64,000 nucleotides of DNA from the NCBI RefSeq assembly GCF_022539505.1, contig NC_061514.1:334969090-335033089 (forward strand), written 5' to 3'. Position numbers and translations under genes: made by a program. The notes beneath the pieces are model-generated. The model searched no databases and was not told the DNA's origin. It saw only the letters and a program-made list of their open reading frames with translations. This document shows, piece by piece, positions 12,342 through 23,879 of the stretch. The stretch comes from Lolium rigidum (Eukaryota; Streptophyta; Magnoliopsida; Poales; Poaceae). Positions within the stretch are counted from its first letter, which is position 1. Every line of letters starts with the position of its first letter.

Positions 12342-12350
12342 TTATATATA
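12342..12350 (+). promoter_or_regulatory. Probable TATA box of the PAO gene
   Basis: TTATATATA lies 120 bp upstream of the PAO start codon, placing transcription start at about 12375 and giving a 5' UTR of roughly 95 nt. The preceding 12061-12340 is AT-rich with no repeat I recognise. Confidence 0.6.
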
Positions 12351-12469
12351 CTCCCCGATGGACCATTACCGTTTCACACAACAATCTAGGCAGCTAGCTA
12401 GCTAGCAAACAACTGCTCAAGTCTCAGGCTGTTACTGTTTTGGAGACGAGACAGCGAAGGACCGTAGAG

Positions 12470-15400
12470 ATGAAGCACTCCACGGCCATAATTCTGGTGT
12501 TCGCAGCAGTTGTAGCACAATGCCCCTCCCATACCACTGCTGCCGACCCCAAGGTCATCATCATCGGAGCCGGCATGTCTGGTAAGAGCCTTGCTATTAC
12601 ACTAGACACATTGCGAAGAGGTCTGCGTGCATAGGTGCATGCTTAGCACATCGAGTTCTTGTAGGTATCTCGGCTGGGAAGAGGCTATCGGAGACTGGGA
12701 TCACTGACTTTGTTATCCTTGAGGCGACCGACCGCATGGGCGGGCGCATCCATAAATCCGAGTTCGCTGGGGTGAACGTCGAGATTGGAGCCAACTGGGT
12801 GGAGGGTGTGAACGGCGACGAGATGAACCCCATCTGGAACATGGCCAACGGCGCTGGCCTCAACCTCAGGACCTTCCGCTCCGACTTCGACCACCTCGCT
12901 AGCAATACCTACAAGCAAGAGTGCGTACCAATCTTATTATACTCCCTCTATACTAAAACATAGTGTGTATTCAATTTGATCAAACTTAATCTTTGTAAAA
13001 TCTAATCAAGTATATAGAAAAAGTATCAACATCTATAAAATTAAATTGATATCACTAGAGTCTAGAACCATAGTAAAATATAGACTCGTATGTATTTGCT
13101 ATCATATAATCATAGATGTTATATTCCGTAGTAGGAAAACTCTTTTCTAAATTTTTTGGGTGACGTGAAAATCTGGAACGCGGTTAGGAAAACTATTGTT
13201 TACACTACATGTTAAATAACGTGACCTTATATGTATTTTCTTACTGTTTCATCTGCATACTTAAAATGATCTTCCTGCATTAAGTTACAAGTTAATTAAA
13301 TTTCTTGGGAAATTCATAAATTATATACATTCTTGTGTTGATCCAGTGGTGGTCTTTACGACAAGAAATTTGTTGAGAAGATAATCAAGAGAATGGATGA
13401 GGTGCAAGAGAGCGGTAGCAAGGTCGCCGGTACTTTGCACAACAGCGGCCAACAAGACATGTCCGTCATGTCCATGCAACGCCTCACCGGCCAGTACGTA
13501 TACATCCACTAATCACACCACCTTGCACTTAGCGCCTAGTGAAAGCTTTGAAACATTAGATCTGGGAGCTTCTTTTGGTATTTAGACATCTAGTGAATGT
13601 GCATTACGTCCAGTACATTATATTCTACATTTCCTTAGTTTCTATATCTGACGGCTAAACTCCGGCGTAGCCCTTCGTGGTACTAGTAGAGGGATAAAAT
13701 TGTGGAGGATCTCACGATTTCGCGAGCTTACTCAGAGTAATTTACCATGATATACTTTACCTTGTTTGACCGCCCACACACTTAGCTCATCGATGCTACG
13801 GATACGAGTTTTACCTAGGTTCGGAACTATTATGTGTATTATATTAGCTCCACGTTTGCTTTGGGTTTTTAGATATGACTATGATGTACAAGATATTACA
13901 ATGATGTACGAGCAAGTTCTAATTATGGTTCAAGTATAGCTAGGAAGATGCATCCTAAAGAGATGGTGCCCTAAAGAGATAGGTCTTTTGGATGATGACA
14001 AGACAATAGCTTTGCCCTTTGGTAGATGTGAAGAACTTGCAATTGGGAGGACTTGGGTCCTCGTTTATGTTGGAGTGAAGAGAATCCAACTCGAGCATGG
14101 ATACATTCGAAGCTTACTGGATGCTAATAACAAACTGCAGCTGAGCCGGCACCTCAGCTGCTGAGGTGACTTTCGCGCATGATTGATAGATCCTGCAGTA
14201 AGACATTAAATAATCTAATTAGCATATGCAGATCCTGCAGTAATACATTAGATAATCTAATTAGCATATGCTCCATCAGCTAATCATTGTTTCCCATCCA
14301 TGGTCTAGGTCCAGCAATTAACCCTCCAAATTCGTTGTGTATGAACCTTCCGCAAACTTAGTTGATACTAATACTAGACTTGAATAGTCGAAATTCAGTA
14401 AAACAACAAGAAAAAACAGATGATTGAGCGTTATAAGATTCTTCTCTTAGTTGTTAGAATGTATATAATGGACCCAGCACTACTACATTGAGAGAATTAA
14501 TGAATAAATAAATTATTTATACTAGAGACTCGTGAGTCATGACTGAAAGTCAGCTTTAGCCAACATTCCTGCCTTAGTTTGTAGCTGCACGTGAGTTCAG
14601 AATCAATCATATGTCCACGATCGATCTTACATGTTACATCATGTTACCGACCCCTTTTCTCATCTTACATCATATTTCCAAAGACCGCAAATAATTAATC
14701 TAAATGCCCCGATGACCTGTCTGCGTGCATCCACAAATTGCATTTTTTTTCTCGTGCACATTTAATTTGGGAAATTTTATTAAATGGAGATTCCTGCAAC
14801 GTCTGATTTGTATCATGATTCATTGAAATCGTGATACATACAATTAAGTAGCAAGTTAAGTTGCAGCTGAGAATTTTTTTAGTTGCAATTGAAAAAAATC
14901 AATTTCATGTGAGGTGTCAACTAATAAAAATAGCTTCGAACCATTAGATATACTTTGTGATCCGCATTAATGGTGTGTTACAACACTAAGAATCGATGAT
15001 GTCATCGTACCGAGAACGAAGTTAGTTCTCACTAGAATGAGAACTAGTCACACCCCGACGTTAGGAGTTTAGTCATGTGGAGTGAATGTATCGGGCAGCC
15101 GTTGAAAAGTAAGATTTACGGTGGATAGCAACTTCTGTTTAATTTGTGGGACCCACGTGCATGGTATGTATGTGCTGCAGGATGCCTACCGGTCCATTCA
15201 CGCCGGTCGAGATGGTGGTCGACTACTTCCAACACGACTTCGAGTTCGCAGAGCCGCCGCGGGTGACAAGCCTGCAGAACACACATCCTCTGTCGACGTT
15301 CAACAACTTCGGCAAGGACGTCTACTTCGTAGCCGACCAGCGCGGCTACGAGTCCGTCGTGCACCATGTTGCCGGGCAGTACCTCGAGACAGATCCTGAG

Positions 15401-16565
15401 TCCGGCGACATCGTCGACCCCAGGCTCAAACTGAACATGGTGGTGCGTGAGATCACCTACTCCCACAGCGGTGTCACGGTTAGGACGGACGACGACAAGG
15501 TGTACCGGGCAGACTACGTCATCGTCTCCGCTAGCCTCGGCGTCCTGCAGACAGACCTCATACGGTTCGAGCCGCAGCTGCCTTCATGGAAGACCATGTC
15601 AATCTACCAGTTTGACATGGCCGTGTACACCAAGATCTTCCTCAAGTTCCCCGAGAGGTTCTGGCCGGATGGTCCTGGCACGGAGTTCTTCCTCTATGCC
15701 AGCGGTAGGAGAGGGTACTACCCGGTGTGGCAACAGCTAGAGATGCAGTACCCAGGGTCCAACGTGTTGCTAGTGACCGTCACCGACGACGAGTCTAGGA
15801 GGATCGAGCAGCAGTCTGATAAGCAGACTATGACAGAGGCAGTGGAGGTGCTCAGGAAGATGTTCCCAGGGAAGGACGTGCCAGAAGCGACCGAGATACT
15901 TGTGCCTAGGTGGTGGTCCAACAGGTTTTTCAAGGGCACCTTTTCAAACTGGCCAATTGGAGTCAGCCGCTACGAATTCGACCTCATCCGGGTACAAAAA
16001 TATATACATCTTTCTTGCATTGTAATTAGTTGTCTTCTGAGTTCCATTGGCAGTTCATAATTATGATTCTTATTTTCATGTTTTTCTGGCATGTAATTCA
16101 GGCTCCGGTTGGGAGGGTTTACTTCACCGGTGAGCACACGAGCGAAAAGTACAATGGCTATGTCCATGGAGCATATCTTGCAGGTAATTAAGAGTTTTTT
16201 TCTCTCATGCTTGTCTCTTGGTATGAACGCCGATCTTGAGATATTCCGATGCGATGGTGCTTTCTATTTCTTTTTTTAACGGTGTGATGCTATTTTCTAG
16301 GCATTGACTCTGCTGACATCTTGATCAACTGTACCAAGAAAAAGATGTGCTGCTACAACGTCAAGGGAAAGCATGACCAATCCAAAGGTAAAACTAACTA
16401 GTACTACGCTGCCATTTAACCCATAAAACATGTAAAAAATTAAACCCCTCTAGCATGCGAAAACATTTACCTTCAAAACATGTGTCTAACTATTGCTTCC
16501 CTAATTCACGATTTTTCTGTGTTGCAGATTTGCCACCGAGTGAACGGTTACAACATCAAAAGTAA
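12470..16565 (+). CDS. PAO: Polyamine oxidase, secreted type
   Basis: Seven exons: 12470-12581, 12665-12920, 13347-13493, 15181-15991, 16102-16183, 16301-16387, 16528-16565. All introns are GT-AG, phases agree and no stop interrupts, giving 510 aa. Residues 1-24 form a hydrophobic signal peptide, pointing to the cell wall space. The FAD-binding GAGMSG is at 33-38, split by intron 1. EATDRMGGR and [10 protein letters not shown] follow in exon 2. Exon 4 carries [20 protein letters not shown] and YTKIFLKFP, whose Lys is conserved in maize PAO. Exons 5-6 hold [22 protein letters not shown], the C-terminal FAD clamp. Length and order match maize apoplastic PAO, which oxidises spermine and spermidine to give H2O2, propane-1,3-diamine and an aminoaldehyde. 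The upstream in-frame TTG is not needed: ATG at 12470 gives the signal peptide directly. Confidence 0.94.
12942..13130. repeat. Possible Stowaway-like MITE remnant in PAO intron 2
   Basis: ACTCCCTCTATACTAAAACA starts just after exon 2 and resembles the TACTCCCTC terminus of Stowaway elements, followed by AT-rich sequence. I cannot find the matching right terminus, so this is tentative. Confidence 0.3.
13494..15180 (+). other. PAO intron 3 (1687 bp)
   Basis: The longest PAO intron, AT-rich with no ORF. It contains a near-direct repeat around 14188-14270 (GATCCTGCAGTAA...ATTAGCATATGC twice). From about 14658 onward it aligns with the sequence upstream of the PAO pseudogene at 44363, except for about 280 bp near 14778-15055 that is absent there. 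Confidence 0.8.
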
Positions 16566-17140
16566 TGGATTCCTAAAGAGTCAGGGCGCGGCATTCTGAT
16601 GTTCATCATTGATATTATTGTTCCAAGTGATTTATGGGCATCACATATTTTGTTCTTTTTTAGAAGACAATTGTGGTTAGGCTTAGCTTACAGTTCTTTT
16701 CGTTACCTCTATGGGTTGTTACCATGACAGAGTAACTAATATCAAAGATTAGTTTGACCATCATATTGGTGAAAACATGTTATCCTTTTCCGAACGTCAT
16801 AGATGCAACTAATAGCATGGATTAGTTTGGTGATCCTACTAGGGAAAGCATGTTATACTTCCGGAATGCCGTGGATACAACTTGAACAATTTTGTGGCAC
16901 GGCTTCGGGAATCCATTCTTATCTTCTTGAAACTACAAAGCTATATAAGTACATCTCTTTTTTCTATACAATAGTTCTTAATTAGATTAAAAAATTAAAT
17001 TATGTTGCTAATAGCACATATAAGTACTTTTTGTTGCAGGATGTAGCTTTATTGCATCACTAAATGTACTTATACAGACTGCTATACATGAGTGGCTTTA
17101 GAAAATTACAAGTGCCACTGTCAAGGGAAAAACTACATCT
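16566..17140 (+). other. PAO 3' flank, duplicated at the second locus
   Basis: Contains the 3' UTR region and AT-rich sequence matching about 45958-46638 with moderate divergence (for example GGGTTGTTACCATGACAGAGTA at 16713 against 46107). No ORF of note. Confidence 0.7.
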
Positions 17141-17155
17141 ACTAATCCATTGAAG
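17141..17155. repeat. LINE target site duplication, left copy
   Basis: ACTAATCCATTGAAG, 15 bp, repeated exactly at 21111-21125 directly after the LINE tail. The single-copy form is present at about 46652-46666 in the second PAO locus. Confidence 0.95.
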
Positions 17156-20100
17156 ATTTTGATGATCAATTGGATCATCTTAAGCCAGTGGTCAAGGTAA
17201 AGAAAGTTAGACAGCGAAAAGTGTATGATACTAGTAATATTCGCAAAAGTACTAGAAAAAGAATTAAAAACAATTTTCATAATGCAGAATTTAAAAGGAA
17301 TTAATTGGAATCCAGGGGGTTTTGGTTATACTGCTAAACACTTGTTTGTCAAAGAGGCGATTCGAGAACATAAATTAGACTTCATAGCCTTGTTGGAGAC
17401 TGGAAGATCTAATTTCTCGATTCCTTTTTTGAACCAATTAGCGGGTGGATATAATTTCTCTTGGTTTTCTTTACCTCCACATGGTCGCTCGGGGGTATTC
17501 TAGTGGGAATAAACTCCGATACGTTACAAGTGTTAAAGGTAAGCACAGGAGATTTTTGTGTTAAGCTCCATATTAAATGTAAGAGAGATGGTTTTGAATG
17601 GATTCTGGTGCCAGTATATGGGGTGGCCCAAGACTTACACAAAGCAGAATTCCTGTCAGAACTAGTGAGAACTTGTGAATCTGAGACACTACCTATGTTG
17701 GTAGGGGGTGATTTCAATATTATTCGCAAGAGAGAGGAGAAAAATAACGATAATTTCGAAGCGCGTTGGCCCTTTGTTTTTAATGCAATCATTGAGCATT
17801 TGAACTTGCGTGAAATTGCTTTAACGGGGAGACAATTTACATGGGCAAGTAGAAGAGAAGAACCTACGTATGAGAAACTGGATAGAGTACTAGCATTGAT
17901 CTCGTGGGAACAAAAATTTCCTTTAGTAACGGTTAGAGCTTTAACTAGAGCTGATTCTGATCATACTCCAATACTTATAGATTCAGGGGTGAACGCACAC
18001 CTGGGTAATCAAGCAAAAAAATTCTTTGAGCTACATTGGTTGTGACAAGAAGGTTTTTTTTGAAATGATAGTAAAGGAGTGGAATTCAGATATAGGTGGA
18101 GCTAATCCAATGGAAGTGTGGTTGAATAAGTTAAGACATATTAGAAGATTCCTTAGGGGATGGGAAAAAATCAAAGTGGAATATATAAAAAAGAAAAAGA
18201 AAGATTGTTAAATATCATTGATTATCTAGATTTGAAAGCGGAAACAAATATTTTAAACACAAATGAAAGGGAGGACTTAAAAAAGGCAAATGATAGTCTG
18301 AACAAATTAAGAAGAGAAAAGGAGTCTAAATGGGCCCAAAGAGCGAAAGTTGAGCATATTCAAGAAGGAGGGAACAATACAAGGTACTTCCACTTAATAG
18401 CGAATGGTAAACACCGAAAGAAGAAAATTTTCCAATTAGAGCAACAAGAGAGGACTATTGTTGGGGAAGATTATTTGAAGGTTTACATTACAGAATTTTA
18501 TAAGAAATTGTTTGGGGCACCGGCTCCAACCAATATTTATTTAGTTGAGGAAGACATACATGATATCACGCAAATTTCACCAATTGAGAATGAAATCCTG
18601 ACGACCCCCTTTACGGAAGAGGAGGTGTCTGAGGCAATTTCTCAAATGGAACTGAATAAAGCTCCTGGACCAGATGGCTTTCTAGCTGAGTTTTACCAAA
18701 AAAAATTGGGGTGTAATTAAGGGGGATCTAATGGCTCTGTTTTCGCAGTTTAGCAAAGGGGATTTGCCTCTTTATAAACTAAATTACGGAGTTATTACAT
18801 TACTACCCAAAAAAGAAAATGCAGTCCAAATACAACAATATCGACCTATTTGCTTACTAAATGTATGCTTTAAGATATTCACTAAAGTTGGTATGAATCG
18901 TATCTCGGGGATTGTCCCAAGAGTTATAAAGCCAACCCAATCGGCCTTCATGCCAGGTAGAAATATCTTGGAAGGGGTAGTCATACTTCATGAAACAATT
19001 CATGAGTTACATACTAAGAAAATGGATGGGGTATTATTCAAAATTGACTTCGAGAAAGCTTATGATAAAGTGAAATGGCCCTTTTTACAACAAACATTGC
19101 GAATGAAGGGCTTTGCTCCAGAATGGGGTAGATTAGTGCAACAATTTGTCCAAGGTGGTAGTGTTGGGGTCAAGGTGAATGATGATATTGGTCATTATTT
19201 CCAGACAAAAAAAAAGGATTAAGACAAAGGGACCCTCTGTCTCCGATGCTATTTAATATTGTAGTGGATATGCTTGCCATCTTAATCGAACAAGCAAAAG
19301 AGGATGGTCAAGTGGGAGGGTTAATGGAGGACTCTCAATATTACAATACGCGGATGACACCATCCTTTTTTTGGAACATGACCTCAACAAAGCTGTTAAT
19401 ATGAAATTAATTTTGTGCCTCTTTGGAGAGTTATCGGGGCTTAAGATTAAATTTCATAAAAGTAAGATTTTTTGTTTTGGAAAGGCAAAGGAGGAAGAGG
19501 ACCGGTATAAGCAGATCTTTGGATGTGATGCTGGACAACTCCCCTTTAGATGATTGGGTATTCCATTCCATTACAAAAAAACTCAGGAATTCGGACTGGT
19601 ACCCGATAGAAACACGTTTTGAGGGTAAACTAGCTAGGATGCTAGAAAGGGAAGTTATTATCCTATGGTGATAGGTTAGTACTTATTAATTCAGTTTTAA
19701 CTAGTTTACCAATGTTTATGTTGTGCTTCCTACAAATACCTGTGGGGGTGAGGAAACGGTTGGACTTCTTTCGATCTAGGTTCTTTTAGCAGTCAGAGGA
19801 ACACAAACGAAAATACCGGCTTACCAAATGGAATATTATTTGTAGACCCAAAGATCAAGGGGATTAGGTATTGAGGTTCTCGAAATCAAAAACAGATGTT
19901 TATTGAGTAAGTGGCTCTTTAAACTTCTGAATGAAGACGGGGTGTGGCAAGAATTGCTACAAAACAAATACCTAGGACAAAAGACGTTATCGGAGGTGCA
20001 AGCTAGACCTACAGATTCCCCTTTCTGGAAGGGTCAGATGGGAGTTAAACAGGAGTTTTTTTCTAGGGGTTTTTTCAAAGTGGGTAATGGTATGCGTACC

Positions 20101-21110
20101 CGTTTTTGGGAAGATACATGGTTAGGAAATGCTAATTTGGCTCAACAACACCCGTACTTATATAATATTGTACACCATAAGAATATCACAGTTGCACAGG
20201 TGTTAGCCAAAACACCATTGACTATTACTTTTCGAAGGGTGTTAAGTGGTAACAAATGGACTGCATGGTTGCAATTATGTCGGAAACTCATGATGGTAAA
20301 TTTGAATGAAGATGAAGATCGTTTTGTTTGGAAATTGACATCGAATGGTTTGTTTACAGTGAAGTCGATGTATGAGGATCTTATGTGTGATCATACTCCT
20401 TTCCTGAGAAAGTATCTCTGGAAGGTTAAAATTCCACTTAAAATTAAGATTTTCATGTGGTTCTTAAGTAATAAGGTTTTGTTAACTAAGGATAATCTAG
20501 CTAAACGTCAGTAGAATGGGTGTACAAAATATGTTTTTTGTGGGGAACAGGAGACTATTCAACACCTATTTATTGAATGTCCTTTGGCTAAGCTCTTATG
20601 GCGTACGGTTAATTTTACTTATGATCTTCCACCTCCCACCAATATTACTAATATGTTTGGTAATTGGATAAATGGAGTAGATAGACAATCTAAGGCTTTT
20701 ATCCAGATTGGGGTTTCTGCTTTATGTTGATCTATTTGGAGGGTCAGAAAAGATATAATTTTTAATAAAAAAACCTCTTTTCATTTATTGCAGGTTATCC
20801 ATATGGTTTCCCATTGGGTCCAGCTTTGGGCCCTACTCTCACCGGAGGGGCAGAGGGATGCCATGGCTTCTGGATGCACACGGCTCCTGATAGTCACTCA
20901 GGATATCTTGTGCCAGGATGGTTGGCGACATACTAGAAGGCTATGTTGATTTGTAGTCATAGTATGTGTTTTTCGATGGTTGATTTTTGTATCAATCCTC
21001 GGTGATGCGTGAGTTGTAAACAATACTTTATCCGAACCTTGTTTTCAATAAAAGGCTGTGTGCATCATCATGATGCAGAATTCGGGATAAACCCCCATTT
21101 CGAAACAAAA
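17156..21110 (+). mobile_element. L1-type LINE, 5' truncated, 3955 bp
   Basis: A non-LTR retrotransposon bounded by a 15-bp target duplication. It starts inside ORF1: an open frame from 17158 ends at a TAA at 17302-17304 with a basic tail. ORF2 starts at ATG 17282, overlapping ORF1 by 23 bp. The 3' end has AATAAA (about 21049) and the grass-LINE tail GGCTGTGTGCATCATCATGATGCAGAA, ending CGAAACAAAA. It shows the 5' truncation expected of target-primed reverse transcription. It lies about 590 bp downstream of the PAO stop codon in the same orientation. Confidence 0.95.
17282..20949 (+). pseudogene. LINE ORF2: endonuclease, reverse transcriptase, zf-RVT region
   Basis: Domains in order: an APE-type endonuclease from NLKGINWNPGG, with GGDFNIIR (about 17707) and SDHTPILI (about 17957); then RT with YRPICLLNVCFKIFTK (about 18840), QSAFMPGRNI, the catalytic Asp block FKIDFEKAYDKVKW (about 19037) and QYADDTILF (about 19345). 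A C-terminal zf-RVT region follows: FWEDTWLGN, FTVKSMYEDL, KIKIFMWFLSNKVLLTKDNL, and a CxxC/H finger after the stop at 20512-20514. Frame breaks are visible near 17490, 18045 (TGA), 18190 (A-rich run), 18717, 19210 (A run) and 19550, so it is inactive. Several breaks fall in homopolymers and might include sequencing errors. Confidence 0.92.
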
Positions 21111-21125
21111 ACTAATCCATTGAAG
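21111..21125. repeat. LINE target site duplication, right copy
   Basis: Exact match to 17141-17155. Confidence 0.95.
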
Positions 21126-21560
21126 TACACCCCATACGAAAGCTAACTTGTAAAAAACTTCGGAGCAACTAAATAAAAAAACTACATCCACTAACGCAGT
21201 AAAAGTGCATCCATAAGCATCAAATTAAGTAAATCATGTGAAAAAGCTTCACACCTACTTAAAACTACACCCATAAGCTTCAAAATTACTTCTAAACAGA
21301 TTAAGTCCAACCTATATAAATCTTCAGCACAACTTTATAAAACTACATCCATGGTTGCATTGAATGTACGCCCATAATCTTCAGAACTTACTCTAAAACT
21401 AGATTAAGTACATTACATAAAATAAGCATCAGGGCTACTTCTTAAAACTAAAACTACAGCCACAAGCTTTCGAGAAACTTTATAAGACTACATCAACAAT
21501 CCACTGAAAGTACATCCATCATCTTCGAAACTACTTCTAAAACCTATAATAAGTACATCC
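21126..21560. repeat. Degenerate AT-rich tandem array, unit about 105-110 bp (first locus)
   Basis: Recurring phrases include ACTACATCCA, AAAGTGCATCCATAAGC, TTCAGAGCAACTT-like and ACTAGATTAAGTACAT, about four diverged units. The same array is at about 46640-47130. The LINE target site lies in one unit. Confidence 0.65.
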
Positions 21561-22289
21561 AACTCCATATGAGGGAAAAACACCACCCCTTGAAATGGAC
21601 AACATATCAGTTGTATGAAAAAGGAGTGTCTGAATGGAGAGGAGGATACTTGCCAACTGAAGTCTATGAACTCCCATGAATATGAAGTCGTTCATCCAAT
21701 TTTGATGTGCTCTTCACCAATTCGATTGGCATAGAGTGTTAGAAATACTTTCCAATGATCCCAAAAACTCGAGTAAAAAAAGCACTAAAAGCCACACTGA
21801 TGGTCACTTGAGATGATTCCACCATGCTGTTAGAAGGTGGCCGAATACAAGACACAAATGAATCAAAGTCTCCCAATTCGAGGAAGCTCACAATGGCTAT
21901 GGGACAACAAGTTGCACTACCTGTGTTGATACATAAACGATATGAGCATTTGTGGCATGAGTACTTTGATCACGTGTTGGTATTATTCTGATAGATCGTG
22001 CCAACAATAAGTGCTTCTAGTAGCCAGCGGGGATGACCATGAATGGCACCACACCAATAGGGCAAGCACCTGCTTGTTCTCTTCTATGAAAACCAGGTGT
22101 TGCATAGGGTATTCCTCTTTTCCAAAACAAAATACCATCCTAAGCGAACATGTTACTCATCCTTAATGGTCGTGTAGGTAGCCACCCTACCATTCCATAG
22201 CTGCAGAGAAACCATTAAAGGTACCGTGGTTAGTATCGATCAGGTTGATATGGGTAGCCGCAGCAAATCATTTAACACTGACAGCTTTG
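21561..22289. other. Unclassified sequence, duplicated at the second locus
   Basis: Aligns with about 47131-47912 (for example AAAAGCCACACTGATGGTCACTTGAGATGATTCCACC near 21787 against 47390). No open frame or gene motif seen. Homology ends where the CACTA terminus starts at 22290. Confidence 0.6.
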
Positions 22290-23480
22290 CACAAGTAGAA
22301 AATGGTCCTTTAGTCCCCGTTCGGGACGGCCTCTAGCCCCGGTTGTCCAATCGGGACTAAAGCCCCCTTGTCTCGGTCGTGTTACAAACCGGGAATAAGG
22401 CCCTCCACGTGGCCACGACTACACACTCGGGCTGGAGGACCTTTAGTTCTGGTTGGTGTTATGGTTTAGTTTATCCCCTTTATTTTGTGTTTTCCTTTAT
22501 AATTTTTTCCAATTATTTTTCGTTTCAAACAAGTTTGCGTATACGGCCTCCACACTACTACATATTGTACACGTTGATGCATATATAATATAATTTCTCT
22601 TACGATCGAGCATACACACATATAAATATACAATTTGGCATTGTTTCTATCTAATTGCATGGAGACCACTAAATTACATGAAGGCATTAGCCGTGCCAAT
22701 GGAATTCTCCATCTGGAGATATGACCTCCATAAGCAAAAATCTTGTCAGTTCTTTTTGAATTGCTTGTATGCGGTCCTTCGGTAGGAGCTGGTCCCACAG
22801 CTTATCATTCTTTAAAAGAAGGAGATCAATATGAACATATGAGTTGTGTGAATATATATCAAATTATCATAAAATCAATTATGAAAAAACTCAACACAAT
22901 TGATGGTAATTCAAAAAATTGTGAATATTGTTTACATACATGAAGGAAATCAGTAATGCGCTGATGCGGATGTACTCGCAAACGTGGAATGCACATAAAT
23001 TAGTCCTCTATGCCTGGCTCAACCACTTTGCGAGAATAGAATGCAATCAAATAATATTCAAGCATGATAAGGATTCATGTCATATGTACTTAGACCAAAC
23101 CTTAAGTTCCTTGCGTCATCTGCAAAGTCCGGGAACACTCTCTCGATTTTTTCCACTGCGACCCATCAGCGGGGTGTCTCAACATCCCGTCTTTCTTACG
23201 GTCTTTTTTGTGCCACCACACTAACTTGGCATGCTCTTTGTTTCTAAACAAAACATTTCAATTGTGGTATTATAGGAGCATACCACATAACCTTGGAAGG
23301 AACCCTCTTCCTGTGGCGCTCTCCCTCAACATCACCAGGGTCATCTCCTCTAATCTTATACCGCAATGTAGTGCATACCTAGCATGCATCCAAATTCTCG
23401 TACTCCTCACCGCGGTAGAGGATGCAGTCCTTAGGCCATGTGACATAGGTATGCCTAACAGGCATGTCGAATAAGTGTCC
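22290..23480 (-). mobile_element. CACTA transposon, one end with transposase remnant, truncated
   Basis: CACAAGTAGAAAATGGTCC at 22290 is a degraded CACTA terminus (family form CACTAGTAGAAAA). Subterminal repeats of the CCTTTAGTCCCGGTT type follow in both orientations to about 22460, typical of Triticeae CACTA elements. TTG at 22287-22289 would be one copy of the 3-bp target duplication. The transposase remnant inside reads on the minus strand. The element is cut at 23481 by an LTR retrotransposon, and its other end is not found in the window. Confidence 0.8.
22929..23465 (-). pseudogene. TNP2-type CACTA transposase fragment
   Basis: Minus-strand translation shows TNP2 landmarks in order: CILYRGEEYENLDAC (about 23425-23385), a broken RYK..GDDPGDVEG..RKRVPSKV.WYAP stretch to about 23275, DGMLRHPADGSQWKKIERVF (about 23200-23140) and PDFADDARNLRFGLST (about 23140-23090). 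Several stops and frameshifts are present. The same transposase region occurs on the plus strand at 62320-62480. Confidence 0.85.
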
Positions 23481-23833
23481 TGTTACAGGAAAGTGCGAAG
23501 CCCATGGACTCGAGAATGCGGAGGCCCAGAAGGTTGCAGGCTTTCGGGTTAGGAAAGTAAGAGTTGTAATAGGAAACTTGTATCGATATAGGAAAATCCC
23601 AATACGGCTCGACAATTTGTAACTTGTACGACATGGAAAAGCCTCGGCTTCGCCTCCTATATAAAGGAGAAGCCGAGGGAGATAGAGGGGATCGAAATCA
23701 TTGTAACCCTAGCCACCGTAACTTTGAGTTGAGCACCTTTGTTCGATTGAACCTTCAAGATCTACTTGCCCTCTACTTCTTACGAAACCCTAAGTCTACA
23801 ACACGTAGGCATTGACGAGTTAATCCCTCGTCA
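23481..23833 (+). repeat. 5' LTR (353 bp) of a Tat-type Ty3/gypsy element
   Basis: Starts TGTTACAGGAAAGTGCGAAG and ends TTAATCCCTCGTCA, with a TATATAAAGG box near 23658. The primer-binding-type sequence TTGGCGCCGTTTGTGGGAA follows directly at 23835. A fragment of the same LTR family is at 42913-43120. Confidence 0.8.
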
Positions 23834-23879
23834 ATTGGCGCCGTTTGTGGGAATTGGAGGCTGCAAGGTTCTGATCTCG

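Noticed and set aside
14188..14270. Near-direct repeat in PAO intron 3 as a possible transposon footprint
   Set aside because: Two copies of a 40-bp AT-rich phrase without termini or target duplication; more likely a local duplication.
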